Positions 27,261 to 35,892 of a DNA stretch of 64,000 nt are shown piece after piece. Source of the stretch: Williamsia herbipolensis (lineage in GTDB: Bacteria > Actinomycetota > Actinomycetes > Mycobacteriales > Mycobacteriaceae). The notes below the pieces were generated by a model, which saw only the letters and a list, made by a program, of their open reading frames with translations, searched no databases and was not told the origin of the DNA. Position numbers and translations under genes: made by a program. Every line of letters starts with the position of its first letter. Position 1 is the stretch's first letter. Location: the NCBI RefSeq assembly GCF_000964005.1, contig NZ_JXYP01000005.1, positions 54,969-118,968 on the forward strand. The letters are read 5' to 3'.

Positions 27261-28457
27261 ATGAGTTACGACGTCGCTCGGGTGCGCGGGCTGTTCCCGT
27301 CGCTCGGCGACGGATGGATCCACCTCGATCCGCAGGTCGGGATGCAGATCCCGGACTCGGTCGCGTCGACGGTGTCCAAGGCGTTCCGGGCCCTGGTGTC
27401 CGCGCCGGGCGGGGTCTACCCCGCGGCACTGCAGTCGCGTGCGATCATCGACGCTGCCCGTGGCGCCGTCGCCGACCTCGTCGGCGGACAGTCGCGCGGA
27501 GTGGTCCTCGGACCGAGCCGCGGAGCCCTGCTCAACACCCTCGCCGAGTCGATGAGTCCTCGCGTGTGGCTCGGGTCGACGGTGATCGTCAGCCGACTCG
27601 ACGACGAGGCCAACCTCGTCCCCTGGATACGGGCGGCCGACCGGTTCGGCGCGAAGGTGTCGTGGGCCGAGGTCGACATCGAGAACGGTGCGCTGCCGCC
27701 CTGGCAGTACCGCGACCTCGCCGGTGAATCGACCAGCGTCATCGCGATGACGGCCGCGTCGTCGACCATCGGCACGGTCACCGACGTCCGCTCGGTCGCC
27801 GAGGTCGCGCAGTCGGTGGGCGCGCTGCTCGTCGTGGACGCCACCAGCGCGGCGCCCTACATGCCTCTCGACATCACCGAACTCCAGGCCGACGTCCTCG
27901 TGGTCTCCGCCGAACGGTGGGGCGGCCCGCAGGCCGCCGCCATGGTGTTCCGTGATCCCGACCAGCTCGACCGGGTGCGCGCCGCGAGCCTGTCGCCACG
28001 TGCGGTCGGCCCGGAGCGACTGGAGGTCGACGGCCACCAGCACGCCATGCTCGCCGGTCTCGTCGCATCGATCGAGCACCTCGCGGGTCTCGACGAGGCC
28101 GCCACCGGTACCCGACGCGAACGGATCGTCACCTCGATGACGAGCCTGTCGGGATATCTGCAGCGGCTGCTGACCTACCTCGTGAACTCCCTCGAGCAGC
28201 TCAACACCGTGCGTGTGGTGGGTACCAGCGACCCGCGCGTGCCGACGGTCAGCTTCACCTTCAGCGGGGTGTCGGCCGACAAGGTGGTGCGCCGCCTGGC
28301 CGACAACGGCATCTGTGCGCTCGCCGATCAGCCCAGCCGCGCGCTCGACGGCATCGGTGCCGGCGACGTCGGTGGCGCGGTCACCCTCGGCCTCGGCCAA
28401 TACTCGACCCCGTACGAGGTCGACCAGCTCGTCCGCTGCCTCGGCTCCCTCGCCTGA
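27261..28457 (+). CDS. Cysteine-desulfurase-like PLP-fold protein (Rv3778c-like)
   Basis: About 398 aa from the ATG at 27261 (MSYDVARVRGLFPS, the typical family start); an ATG at 27225 would add 12 residues. Class V aminotransferase fold with the ISRLDDEANLVPW-type block (VSRLDDEAN), VDATSAAPYMPLDI and ADVLVVSAERWGGPQAAAMVF. In true cysteine desulfurases the last block holds the PLP-binding Lys (often SAHK or SAYK); here the equivalent stretch is SAERWGG with no Lys. The protein may therefore not use PLP in the classical way. Divergent from bpa. Confidence 0.88.
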   Translation: MSYDVARVRGLFPSLGDGWIHLDPQVGMQIPDSVASTVSKAFRALVSAPGGVYPAALQSRAIIDAARGAVADLVGGQSRGVVLGPSRGALLNTLAESMSPRVWLGSTVIVSRLDDEANLVPWIRAADRFGAKVSWAEVDIENGALPPWQYRDLAGESTSVIAMTAASSTIGTVTDVRSVAEVAQSVGALLVVDATSAAPYMPLDITELQADVLVVSAERWGGPQAAAMVFRDPDQLDRVRAASLSPRAVGPERLEVDGHQHAMLAGLVASIEHLAGLDEAATGTRRERIVTSMTSLSGYLQRLLTYLVNSLEQLNTVRVVGTSDPRVPTVSFTFSGVSADKVVRRLADNGICALADQPSRALDGIGAGDVGGAVTLGLGQYSTPYEVDQLVRCLGSLA

Positions 28458-28472
28458 CCCCCGCCACCGGGC

Positions 28473-28500
28473 AGTTCCTCGCGTCGATCGGGCAGGAACT
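28473..28500. terminator. Short hairpin between convergent genes
   Basis: AGTTCCT at 28473-28479 and AGGAACT at 28494-28500 can pair around a 14-nt loop, located exactly between two convergent stops. No T-run. A possible factor-dependent bidirectional terminator; weak. Confidence 0.35.
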
Positions 28501-29486
28501 CAGACCGTGAGCAGCACCTTGCCGATGGCGTCGCCGCCGTCGAGGTGGCGGTGCGCGGCATCTGCGTCGGCGAGCGCGAAGGTGCGGTCGATGATCGGAC
28601 GGATCGAGCCGTCGGCCACCTTCGGCCACGTCGCCTCACGTACCCCGTTCATCACCGCGATCTTGCCGGTCGGACCGTCGACGGGACGCCCGCGCAGGTT
28701 GGTCGCAGCGACCGTGGCGCGCTTGGTGAGCATCGCGCCGAGGTTCAGTTCGGCGGTCGCGCCGCCCTGGAGCCCGATGATGACGAGCCGGCCGCTGTCG
28801 GCGAGGGCGGAGACGTTCTGCTGCAGGTACTTCGCGCCCATGATGTCGAGGATGACGTTCGCGCCACCGAGCTCCGACACGACCTCCACGAAGTCGTCGT
28901 CGTGGTAGTTGATGAGGGTGGTGGCGCCGAGGTCGGCGCAGAAGTCGAGTTTGCGTTGCGAGCCCGCCGTCACCGCGATGCGGGCGCCGAGTGCGCGGGC
29001 GAACTGGATCGCGTGGGTGCCGATCCCGCTCGCGCCGCCCTGGATGAGCAGGAGGTCGTCTGCGGCGAGGCCCGCGGTCATCGACAGGTTCGACCACACC
29101 GTGGCCGCCACCTCGGGCAGCGCCGCGGCCGAGACGAGATCGAGCGACCCCGGTACGGGGAGCACCTGACCGGCGGGCACGGCGACGAACTCGGCGTAGC
29201 CACCACCGGCGAGCAACGCACAGACCTCGTCGCCGACGGCGAGGTCGGTCACGCCCTCACCGAGCTCCGCGACCGTGCCCGACACCTCGAGGCCGAGGAT
29301 CTCGCTGGCCCCGGGCGGCGGCGGATACAGGCCCTGCCGTTGCATGAGGTCGGCGCGGTTGACCCCGGCCGCGACGACGGCGATGAGGACCTCGCCGGGA
29401 CCGGCGGAGGGCTTCGGGGCGGTGGTGGGTTCGAGGACGGCGTCGGATCCGTCGCCGCGGACGGCGATCGTGCGCATGGAGGTCAC
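28500..29486 (-). CDS. NAD(P)H-quinone oxidoreductase (zinc-free MDR, Rv3777-like)
   Basis: Protein of 328 aa of the PIG3/quinone oxidoreductase branch of medium-chain dehydrogenases. Landmarks: AGVNRADLMQRQGLYPPPPGA, the nucleotide-binding QGGASGIGTHAIQFARALG, and the GRLVIIGLQGG strand. No structural-zinc cysteine cluster is present. The start may be MTSMRTI or, 9 nt later, MRTIAV. It is convergent with the cysteine-desulfurase-like gene, conserving the Rv3777-Rv3778c neighbourhood. Confidence 0.92.
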   Translation of the reverse strand: MTSMRTIAVRGDGSDAVLEPTTAPKPSAGPGEVLIAVVAAGVNRADLMQRQGLYPPPPGASEILGLEVSGTVAELGEGVTDLAVGDEVCALLAGGGYAEFVAVPAGQVLPVPGSLDLVSAAALPEVAATVWSNLSMTAGLAADDLLLIQGGASGIGTHAIQFARALGARIAVTAGSQRKLDFCADLGATTLINYHDDDFVEVVSELGGANVILDIMGAKYLQQNVSALADSGRLVIIGLQGGATAELNLGAMLTKRATVAATNLRGRPVDGPTGKIAVMNGVREATWPKVADGSIRPIIDRTFALADADAAHRHLDGGDAIGKVLLTV

Positions 29487-29677
29487 CCGTCATCTCTACC
29501 CCGTGACGTCGATGCGCACACAGAGGCCTGCACCGAGCGGACTCCGTGGGCGTCGCGTCACAGAGTTAGCCGCGCGAAGTAGAGCGTTCGTCCGACTGTT
29601 TTCCGGGCGCGCCGGCCGTATCGTTCGATGACGTCGCGAACTGTTTTGTCGCACGACGCCGTCGACTCGGGGGTCAC

Positions 29678-30250
29678 ATGTTCAGCATCGGTCAGCAGAC
29701 GGACGAGGCCCCGAACGGGGTCGACTCCGACGCCTGGTCGGGCCCGTCGGTGTCCTCGAACCTCCACTCCGTCACCGACGACCGTTCCGGCGAGGCGGCA
29801 TCCGAGTGCGAGTCGATGTCGCCCGAGGAGCAGCGTTCGTGGCGCGCCTTCGTCGACGGCACCCACGCGCTGCTCGTCACCCTCGACAAGGCCCTCGTCT
29901 GCGATGTCGACCTCGCGCTGGGGGAGTTCCTGCTGCTCACGGCGCTGTCGGAGAACGATTCGATGCGCATGTCGGATCTGTCGAGCAGTGGTCTCGGATC
30001 GCGGAGCACCATCTCGCGGCAGGTGTCGCGGCTGGTCGGTATCGGCGACATCGCGCGGCTGCCCGATTCCACCGATGCCCGCAATCGCCTGGTCAGCATC
30101 ACCGATCGCGGTCGCGAGCATCTGCGTGTCGCCGAGGTCGATCACTCCCGACGCGTCCGCAAGCATCTGCTCGCCCACATCAGCACCGAACAACTCGACG
30201 AGCTCGGCAGCATCTTCACCCGTGTGCGCGACGGCCTCGAATCCGACTGA
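29678..30250 (+). CDS. MarR-family transcriptional regulator
   Basis: Protein of 190 aa as drawn; the first 45 residues are low-complexity and polar, and an ATG at 29816 (MSPEEQRSW) would give a more typical MarR length of 144 aa. Winged HTH: FLLLTALSENDSMRMSDL, SRSTISRQVSRLVGIGDIARL and the wing DSTDARNRLVSITDRG. It is divergent from the quinone oxidoreductase with a 191-nt gap, so it could regulate that gene; no clear palindrome was found there. Confidence 0.88.
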   Translation: MFSIGQQTDEAPNGVDSDAWSGPSVSSNLHSVTDDRSGEAASECESMSPEEQRSWRAFVDGTHALLVTLDKALVCDVDLALGEFLLLTALSENDSMRMSDLSSSGLGSRSTISRQVSRLVGIGDIARLPDSTDARNRLVSITDRGREHLRVAEVDHSRRVRKHLLAHISTEQLDELGSIFTRVRDGLESD

Positions 30251-30283
30251 CAGGCCCCGCCGAGAAGTCGGTCGCCCCGGCCG

Positions 30284-31246
30284 TCAGAGCCGCTTGTCCA
30301 GCGTGAGCCACTGGGGGAAAAGGAGGTCGGTGGCGGCATGGCCGGCGTCGTGCCAGGGTCTCGGCGCGACGACGGGACAGCTCGGGTCGCGCCGGCTCAT
30401 CACCCACGCCGCCCACCAGCTGAACGACGAGTTGCTCATGACCATGCCGTGGCCCGCCGCCATCGCGGCGAGCGTGGTGACCGGTCCCATCGCCAGCTCG
30501 GGGTCGTAGATCTCGGCGTCGATGAGGAAGTCGAAGTCGGGGGCGAGCAGCTCGGGGCTGTCGGTGAAGAGGACCTGCGTCGACGGCAGGCCGGCCACCC
30601 GTTGGAGTGCAGCGCGGAAGTACCCCGGTCCGGCGAGGCCGTGGATCCCCCTGTTCCGGGCCTGCAGGTAGTCGCCGCGCCGGATGTGCACGGCGAGGAA
30701 GTCGCTCGGCAGCGCTGGACCGTCGCGGCGTGCCCGTGCGAACGCCGAGTCGAGGATCCCGAACAGCTCGTCGGCGTGGTCGGCGAAGTAGCGCGGGCTC
30801 TGGAAGTACCCGGACAGCGTGGTCCCCGGCGTGATCGCGTCGATCGACGGGTCGACCTCACGGCTCGCCGGCCGGAACACCGGCGACCGCGCGATCCTCA
30901 GCCGCGCGAGCGGGGGCATCGCAGCCGCGAACCGGTGGCGCAGCCCCACCGAACCGTCGGCGGCCTGCCGGGGGTAGTCGAGGTTGACCAGGGTGCCCGG
31001 AAGCCCGAGTGTGTCGATCTCGAACGAGCGCTGCGCGTAGCTGCAGAACGCCGACACGTCGATGTAGAGCGGGCAGCCCAGTCGCCGTGATTGCGCGAAA
31101 CCTGCTGCGTACTCGAAGAGTTGATTACCCAGGCCCCCGCCGATCTGGTGCACGCAGATGCCGTCGGCGATGTCGCGCGGCGAGACGTGCGGTGCCGCCG
31201 ACGCGGGTCCGACCACCACCGGGTCGCCACCAGCTGCCGTGTTCAT
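30284..31246 (-). CDS. GT11 alpha-1,2-fucosyltransferase-like protein
   Basis: Protein of 320 aa with GT11 motifs in order: GGGLGNQLFEYA at residues 36-47, HIRRGDY at 187-193 (donor phosphate binding), and SNSSFSWWAAW near residue 275. No signal peptide; cytosolic. GT11 enzymes transfer fucose, or occasionally related sugars, to galactose in surface glycans. Isolated beside the galactan genes, with no GDP-fucose pathway in the window, so donor and acceptor are unknown. Confidence 0.9.
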   Translation of the reverse strand: MNTAAGGDPVVVGPASAAPHVSPRDIADGICVHQIGGGLGNQLFEYAAGFAQSRRLGCPLYIDVSAFCSYAQRSFEIDTLGLPGTLVNLDYPRQAADGSVGLRHRFAAAMPPLARLRIARSPVFRPASREVDPSIDAITPGTTLSGYFQSPRYFADHADELFGILDSAFARARRDGPALPSDFLAVHIRRGDYLQARNRGIHGLAGPGYFRAALQRVAGLPSTQVLFTDSPELLAPDFDFLIDAEIYDPELAMGPVTTLAAMAAGHGMVMSNSSFSWWAAWVMSRRDPSCPVVAPRPWHDAGHAATDLLFPQWLTLDKRL

Positions 31247-31330
31247 GCGTACGACACTAACGATCGGTCCGTGCTCGCTGCATCACCCTCGACAAGCGCG
31301 GAGCGGGTCTGACGTACCCTTCTCGGCGAA

Positions 31331-31417
31331 GGAAGTGTGGCAGAGCGGCCGAATGCACTCGCCTTGAAAGCGAGCGTCAGTTAACCCTGACCGGGGGTTC
31401 AAATCCCTCCACTTCCG
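31331..31417 (+). tRNA. tRNA-Ser (UGA)
   Basis: Cloverleaf with acceptor stem GGAAGTG/CACTTCC, anticodon stem CTCGC/GCGAG and loop CTTGAAA (anticodon TGA), a long class II variable arm and T-loop GTTCAAATC. Discriminator G at 31417; the full CCA end is not encoded. Confidence 0.95.
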
Positions 31418-31508
31418 CCGATGGGTGCCGCGTCGCGCGATGTCCGCACGGACGCCGAGGGGCCGGTGGCGCCGATGACGAGCGCGGACGGACTGTGTGG
31501 GGTTCGGT

Positions 31509-32000
31509 TCACGGTGCATCGCTCTCGGTGGGCCCGGCCGACAGTCGGGCGTTGATCGAGTCGACGATCGTGCGTGCCGTCGCCACCAGCGACGCGCGCT
31601 GGCGGGGTGTCAGGTCGGCGGTGGTGACATCGTCGAGTTCGCGCCACATCGCGGCGATCGGTTCACGCATCGCCTCGCCTTTGGCGGTGAGGTGATTGAC
31701 CGAGACGCGGCGGTCGTACTCGGCGGGCTCACGAGTCACGAGGCCGGCATCGTGCATGCGCCGCAACGCTTTCGACATGGTGGAGTGGTCGACACCGACG
31801 TTGGCGACCAGATCGGACTGCGTCTGTCCGTCTCGTTGATGCAGGTGCATGAGGATCAGTTCCTGCCCGGGGTGCAGGTCGAGCCGCCTCAGCAGCGCCG
31901 AGGCGTAGCCGCGATGCGCGCGAGCGAGCTGAAAGATCGCGTAACTCACGTTCCCTTCATCGAAGACAGCTCCGGGGGATGGTGCGGTGGGATCAGACAT
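31509..32000 (-). CDS. MarR-family transcriptional regulator
   Basis: Protein of 163 aa starting MSDPTAPSPG (an ATG 9 nt upstream is also possible). Winged HTH: LILMHLHQRDGQTQSDL, VDHSTMSKALRRMHDAGLV, and the wing PAEYDRRVSVNHLTAKG. The start lies inside the 3' end of the alkene reductase gene (8 nt overlap), so it is the last gene of a three-gene operon of oxidoreductase, alkene reductase and regulator. Autoregulation through the repeated operator at 34062-34105 is likely. Confidence 0.9.
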   Translation of the reverse strand: MSDPTAPSPGAVFDEGNVSYAIFQLARAHRGYASALLRRLDLHPGQELILMHLHQRDGQTQSDLVANVGVDHSTMSKALRRMHDAGLVTREPAEYDRRVSVNHLTAKGEAMREPIAAMWRELDDVTTADLTPRQRASLVATARTIVDSINARLSAGPTESDAP

Positions 32001-33072
32001 GTGCCCCATTCTCGGCCCGCCAGGTCGGGTAGTCGGTGTACCCCGCCGCGCCTCCGCCGTAGAACGTGCTCGGGTCGGGTTCGTTGAGCGGTCCGCCTTG
32101 CCGGAGCCGGGCCACGAGATCGGGGTTGGCCAGGGCGAGACCGCCGATGGCGATGAGATCGGCGACACCGCTGTCGACATCGGCGACGCGGGTGGCGATG
32201 TCGGTGCCCGCGCGGTTGAGGATCACCGTCGTGGGCCACAGGTCCCGGATGGTGGTCAGGAGGGCGTCGTCGCCGGAATGCATGACGTGGAGGTAGGCGA
32301 GCTGCAATGGGGCGAGCGCGGCCGCGAGTGCCGGGTAGAGCTCGCTGGTGTCGGATTCGGCGATGTCGTTGAAGGTGTTACCGGGTGAGATGCGGAAACC
32401 GGTGCGATCAGAACCGATTTCGTCGGCCACCGCGGTGGCGACCTCGACGGCGAAGCGGATCCGGTTGTCGAGCGAACCGCCGTAGGCGTCGGTGCGATGG
32501 TTGGTGTTGTCGGAGAGGAACTGCTGGATCAGGTACCCGTTGGCTCCATGGATCTCGACCCCGTCGGCGCCGGCGGCGATCGCCGCGGCGGCGGCCTCGC
32601 GGAAGTCGTCGACGGTCTGCGCCACTTCCCGGCCAGACAGTTCCCGCGGCTGTGGAATCGGCTGCATTCCCGTCGCGGTGAACATCGACGCCTCGGGGGT
32701 GATCGCCGACGGCGCGACCGGCCGGCGTCCGTGCGGGGTGTTGTCGGGGTGTGAGACCCGCCCGACGTGCATCAGTTGGATGACGATCTTGCCGCCGGCG
32801 GCGTGCACCGCGCTGGTGACCTGGCGCCAGCCTGCGACGTGGGCGTCGGTGTAGATGCCGGGGGTCAGGAGGTAGCCCTGGCCGTCGTCGGACGGTTGGG
32901 TGCCCTCGGTGATGATCAGTCCGGTCGAGGCCCTCTGGGCGTAGTACTCGGCGTTCAGTTCGGTCGGAACGCCTTCGGGTGTGGAGCGGTCGCGGGTCAT
33001 CGGGGCCATCGCGATGCGGTTGGCGACATTTGTCGCGCCGACAGTGGCCGGGGTCCAGAGTGCGTCGTACAT
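31993..33072 (-). CDS. Alkene reductase, old yellow enzyme family
   Basis: Protein of 359 aa starting MYDALWTPATVG, with AAGGA 6 nt before the start. OYE/NemA features: NRIAMAPMTRDRS, GLIITEGTQPS, IQLMHVGRVSHPDNTPHGRRP (FMN and active-site region), HGANGYLIQQFLSDNTNHRTDAYGGS in two blocks, with the substrate-binding His-Asn pair spaced as in classical OYEs. Reduces activated C=C bonds or nitro compounds using NAD(P)H. Middle gene of the operon controlled by the downstream MarR. Confidence 0.93.
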   Translation of the reverse strand: MYDALWTPATVGATNVANRIAMAPMTRDRSTPEGVPTELNAEYYAQRASTGLIITEGTQPSDDGQGYLLTPGIYTDAHVAGWRQVTSAVHAAGGKIVIQLMHVGRVSHPDNTPHGRRPVAPSAITPEASMFTATGMQPIPQPRELSGREVAQTVDDFREAAAAAIAAGADGVEIHGANGYLIQQFLSDNTNHRTDAYGGSLDNRIRFAVEVATAVADEIGSDRTGFRISPGNTFNDIAESDTSELYPALAAALAPLQLAYLHVMHSGDDALLTTIRDLWPTTVILNRAGTDIATRVADVDSGVADLIAIGGLALANPDLVARLRQGGPLNEPDPSTFYGGGAAGYTDYPTWRAENGAHV

Positions 33073-33125
33073 GAGAGGTCCTTTGGTGTGGAGGGGTGGC
33101 GTCGGATGGGTGGGGACGTGCGAGG

Positions 33126-34034
33126 TCACGCGATGGTCAGCGCGAGCTTTCCCCGTGTGTGGCCGCCGTCGCTCGCGTCCTGGGCAGCGGCGGCCTGTTC
33201 GAGCGGATAGGTGGTGACCGTGGTGATGAGGCTCCCGTCGGCGGCGTCGCGGGCAAGCTCCGCGAGGCGTCTCGGCGAGCGTGGCGTGGGCCCGCTGACG
33301 AAGGTGATCCCGAGCTCGTGGGCGCGGAAGTCGGCGATGGTGGCGATCCGATCCGTGCCGCCGCGGAGCGTGATCGAGTCCTCCAGGGCGCCTTTGCCCG
33401 CAAGATCGAACACCGCGTCGACACCGTCGGGTGCCAACTGCTCTACGCGGTCGACGAGCCCGTCGCCGTAGAGGGTGGCGGTGGCTCCGAGCGATGCGAG
33501 GTACAGCTGATTGCCCTGTCCGGCGGTCGCGATGACGCGGGCACCGCGTGCGGCTGCGAGTTGCACGGCGATGGTGCCGACGGCCCCGGCGGCGCCGTGG
33601 AGCAGCACCGTCTCCCCGGCCGTGACCTCGAGCAGATCGAGAACCCGTTCGGCCGTCGCGCCGGCGATGGGAAGCGACACGGCCTGTTCCCAGGGGAGTT
33701 CGGCCGGTTTGACCGCGATCTCCCCGACTGCCGCGAGGGCGTACTCCGCGTAGCCGCCGGTGGACGACCAACCGAACACCTCGTCCCCGACGGCGATGTC
33801 CTCGACGCCGTCGCCGGTGGCATCGACCACCCCGGCGACCTCGAAGCCGGGAATGGAGGGGAACGCCGTCGTGATGGCGGTCATGGAGCCCGAACGGATC
33901 TTCCCGTCGAGCGCGTTCACCCCTGCGGCCCGCACCCGAATGCGAACCTGGTCCGGACCGACCTGCGGTACGTCGACCTCGGCGAGGTGCAGTTCCGATG
34001 TGGTTCCGAAGCGATCGAACTGAATGGCCTGCAT
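33126..34034 (-). CDS. NADP-dependent medium-chain oxidoreductase (quinone reductase type)
   Basis: Protein of 302 aa: MQAIQFDRFG start, GVNALDGKIRSG, PGFEVAGVVDATGDGV, nucleotide-binding HGAAGAVGTIAVQLAAARGA. No zinc ligands. First gene of the operon with the alkene reductase, 53 nt upstream of it. Ribosome site GGAG about 7 nt from the start. Together with OYE it may handle reactive enones or quinones. Confidence 0.92.
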   Translation of the reverse strand: MQAIQFDRFGTTSELHLAEVDVPQVGPDQVRIRVRAAGVNALDGKIRSGSMTAITTAFPSIPGFEVAGVVDATGDGVEDIAVGDEVFGWSSTGGYAEYALAAVGEIAVKPAELPWEQAVSLPIAGATAERVLDLLEVTAGETVLLHGAAGAVGTIAVQLAAARGARVIATAGQGNQLYLASLGATATLYGDGLVDRVEQLAPDGVDAVFDLAGKGALEDSITLRGGTDRIATIADFRAHELGITFVSGPTPRSPRRLAELARDAADGSLITTVTTYPLEQAAAAQDASDGGHTRGKLALTIA

Positions 34035-34061
34035 GGGGGTCTCCTCGAGATGTTCGTTTTA

Positions 34062-34105
34062 TGTGGCTGGCCAAACAATAACAGGATATGTGTGGCTGGC
34101 CAACT
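34062..34105. promoter_or_regulatory. Duplicated operator upstream of oxidoreductase/OYE/MarR operon
   Basis: TGTGGCTGGCCAA occurs twice in direct orientation, at 34062-34074 and 34091-34103, spaced 29 bp. Each copy contains the inverted repeat TGGC-TG-GCCA. Both sit in the 100 bp upstream of the operon start at 34034, the expected place for binding of the operon-encoded MarR. Assignment is inference. Confidence 0.55.
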
Positions 34106-34246
34106 AATATCGAGGATGTGGCCGTCCAGTAGTGGATGAGTACAGCTCACCGGGCTCCGACGGACCCGCACTCGGATGGACCGGGTGTGGACGCGCCCGT
34201 CTATGGCGTGGTCGTCAGGCGAGAGATTCCTGAGCGGATTCGGCTC

Positions 34247-35125
34247 TCAGGCCGTCCGTCGCAGGGCCGCGGCCGCATCGGATGCGGCGGCACGGAGAAC
34301 CGCCACCTCGAAATCGGCCTGGATCAGTCCTGCGCCGAGGCGGGCACGCAGCGACGACCGCGACGACGGTGGGCCGATCGCGGTGCCGAGTGCTCGGAGG
34401 ACCAGGAAGATGGCGGTGTCGAGGACGAGCAGGGGCGCACAGCGTCGGCGCTGGCGAAAACTCGACGTCCCGTACCTCCGGTACTGCTCGCGCAGTTCGG
34501 CGAATCGCTCACGGGGATGCCACACCACACGCGTGGCCGGGTCGACGGCGAACGCCACGCCGAGATCGGTGGCACGAGAACACAGCCCGACGTCGGCGCC
34601 ACCGCGAATCTCTTCGAACCCGCCTGCCCGCCAAAAGAATTCACGATCGATGCCCAGATTGCAGGCGGGGTAGAAGCCGGCGTGGGCGTAGGTGCGGGCG
34701 CTGAACGGGTTGAGGTGGCGGGCGATCGCGGCGGCGATGTCGGGTGTCTGCTCGACCTCGATGTCGGAGTAGGAGATCACCGGACGGTCGGCGTCACGCA
34801 GCGCGTCACGGTGCGATTCCAACCAGCCGTCGAGCGCACGACACCGGGTGTCGAAGAAGACGAGCGCGGTGGTCGTGGCGAGCGCGGCGCCGAGGTTGCG
34901 CGCGCCGTAGGGCCCGGGCGCGTGGGAGTTGAGAAGAAGGCGAACGCCGAGGCGGGCACAGATCTCGGCGGTGGCGTCGCACGAACGGTCGTCGATCACC
35001 ACGATGTCGTCGCCGGGTCGGAGCTGCGGCAGCACCGAGGTCAGGCAGTCCTCGATGAGGGTCTCGGCGTCCTTGGCCGCCACGATGACCGAGAGGGTGA
35101 CATCACCGGACACCGGAGCGTTCAT
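34247..35125 (-). CDS. Family 2 glycosyltransferase
   Basis: Protein of 292 aa. GT-A fold: LSVIVAAKDAETLIEDCLTSVLPQL, VVIDDRSCDATAEI, then FFDTRCRALDGW (the DxD position reads DTR). The second half has NLGIDREFFWRAGGFEE and LREQYRRYGTSSF. No C-terminal membrane helices of the type found in DPM synthases. Likely a cytosolic sugar transferase for a surface glycan; acceptor unknown. The 34136-34246 stretch just downstream shows no gene. Confidence 0.85.
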   Translation of the reverse strand: MNAPVSGDVTLSVIVAAKDAETLIEDCLTSVLPQLRPGDDIVVIDDRSCDATAEICARLGVRLLLNSHAPGPYGARNLGAALATTTALVFFDTRCRALDGWLESHRDALRDADRPVISYSDIEVEQTPDIAAAIARHLNPFSARTYAHAGFYPACNLGIDREFFWRAGGFEEIRGGADVGLCSRATDLGVAFAVDPATRVVWHPRERFAELREQYRRYGTSSFRQRRRCAPLLVLDTAIFLVLRALGTAIGPPSSRSSLRARLGAGLIQADFEVAVLRAAASDAAAALRRTA

Positions 35126-35174
35126 ACGAACGCAGTTTACGACCGAATGAACGGTTCTGCCGGGTACGCCGGGT

Positions 35175-35888
35175 TCAGACCCCGAACATGGGTGGTAGCG
35201 CCAACAGGATCACCGCGGTCCACGCGACGTGGGTGAGCATGGGCGCGAGGATGCCGTCGGTGGCGCGGCGCTCGATGGCGGCGACCAGTCCCAACAGGAT
35301 CGCGGCGAAACCGAGCATCGGGTTGCCGCTGGCCAGGGTGACCACGATGTAGATCAGGGTCGAGAAGATCACCGGGTAGTGCCGGCCCAGCGCCGAGTAG
35401 AGCGCGCCGCGGAAGAACATCTCTTCGGCGATGCCGTTGACCAGCGCGATGACCACGACGACGGTCAGATTGCCCTTGGTGGCGTGCTCGAAGACGTTGG
35501 CGATCAGATCGTGGATCGGCGGGATCAGGCGCACCACCAACCCGCCGAGGACGAAGACCAGTCCGAGCCCGAGGCCGACGCCGAGGCCGGTCAGCACCGG
35601 GCGGCGCCGGTGACCACGCCACGTGATGCGACCGAGGTGCAGCGGTCGCGACAGCGCCGCCCCGATGACCCACGTGGCGGCCAGGGCGAGGGTGTAGACG
35701 TAGAAGATCGACGCGCCGGGCTCGGTCGAGAGCGACAACGCCAGGAACACGCTGCCGATCAGCAGGAACACCACGACCACGATGCGCCGTCGGCGGATCA
35801 CGGCCGGATCCTCGCCCGGGTGACTGGGCTCGCGGTGCAACACCGCGCCCCGCAGCTCGTCCCAACCCTGAGTGACCATCGTCGTCAT
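35175..35888 (-). CDS. CPBP-family intramembrane metalloprotease
   Basis: Protein of 237 aa with about six to eight hydrophobic segments and the CPBP (Abi) motifs: EEMFFRG with Glu155-Glu156 and Arg160, a middle FSTLIY...LGF segment, and the last-helix MLTHVAW with His. These are the zinc/water-coordinating residues of Rce1-like proteases. In bacteria the family is tied to bacteriocin immunity or membrane protein processing; substrate unknown. Lies 4 nt downstream of the epimerase-like gene stop, same strand. Confidence 0.88.
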   Translation of the reverse strand: MTTMVTQGWDELRGAVLHREPSHPGEDPAVIRRRRIVVVVFLLIGSVFLALSLSTEPGASIFYVYTLALAATWVIGAALSRPLHLGRITWRGHRRRPVLTGLGVGLGLGLVFVLGGLVVRLIPPIHDLIANVFEHATKGNLTVVVVIALVNGIAEEMFFRGALYSALGRHYPVIFSTLIYIVVTLASGNPMLGFAAILLGLVAAIERRATDGILAPMLTHVAWTAVILLALPPMFGV

Positions 35889-35892
35889 CGTG

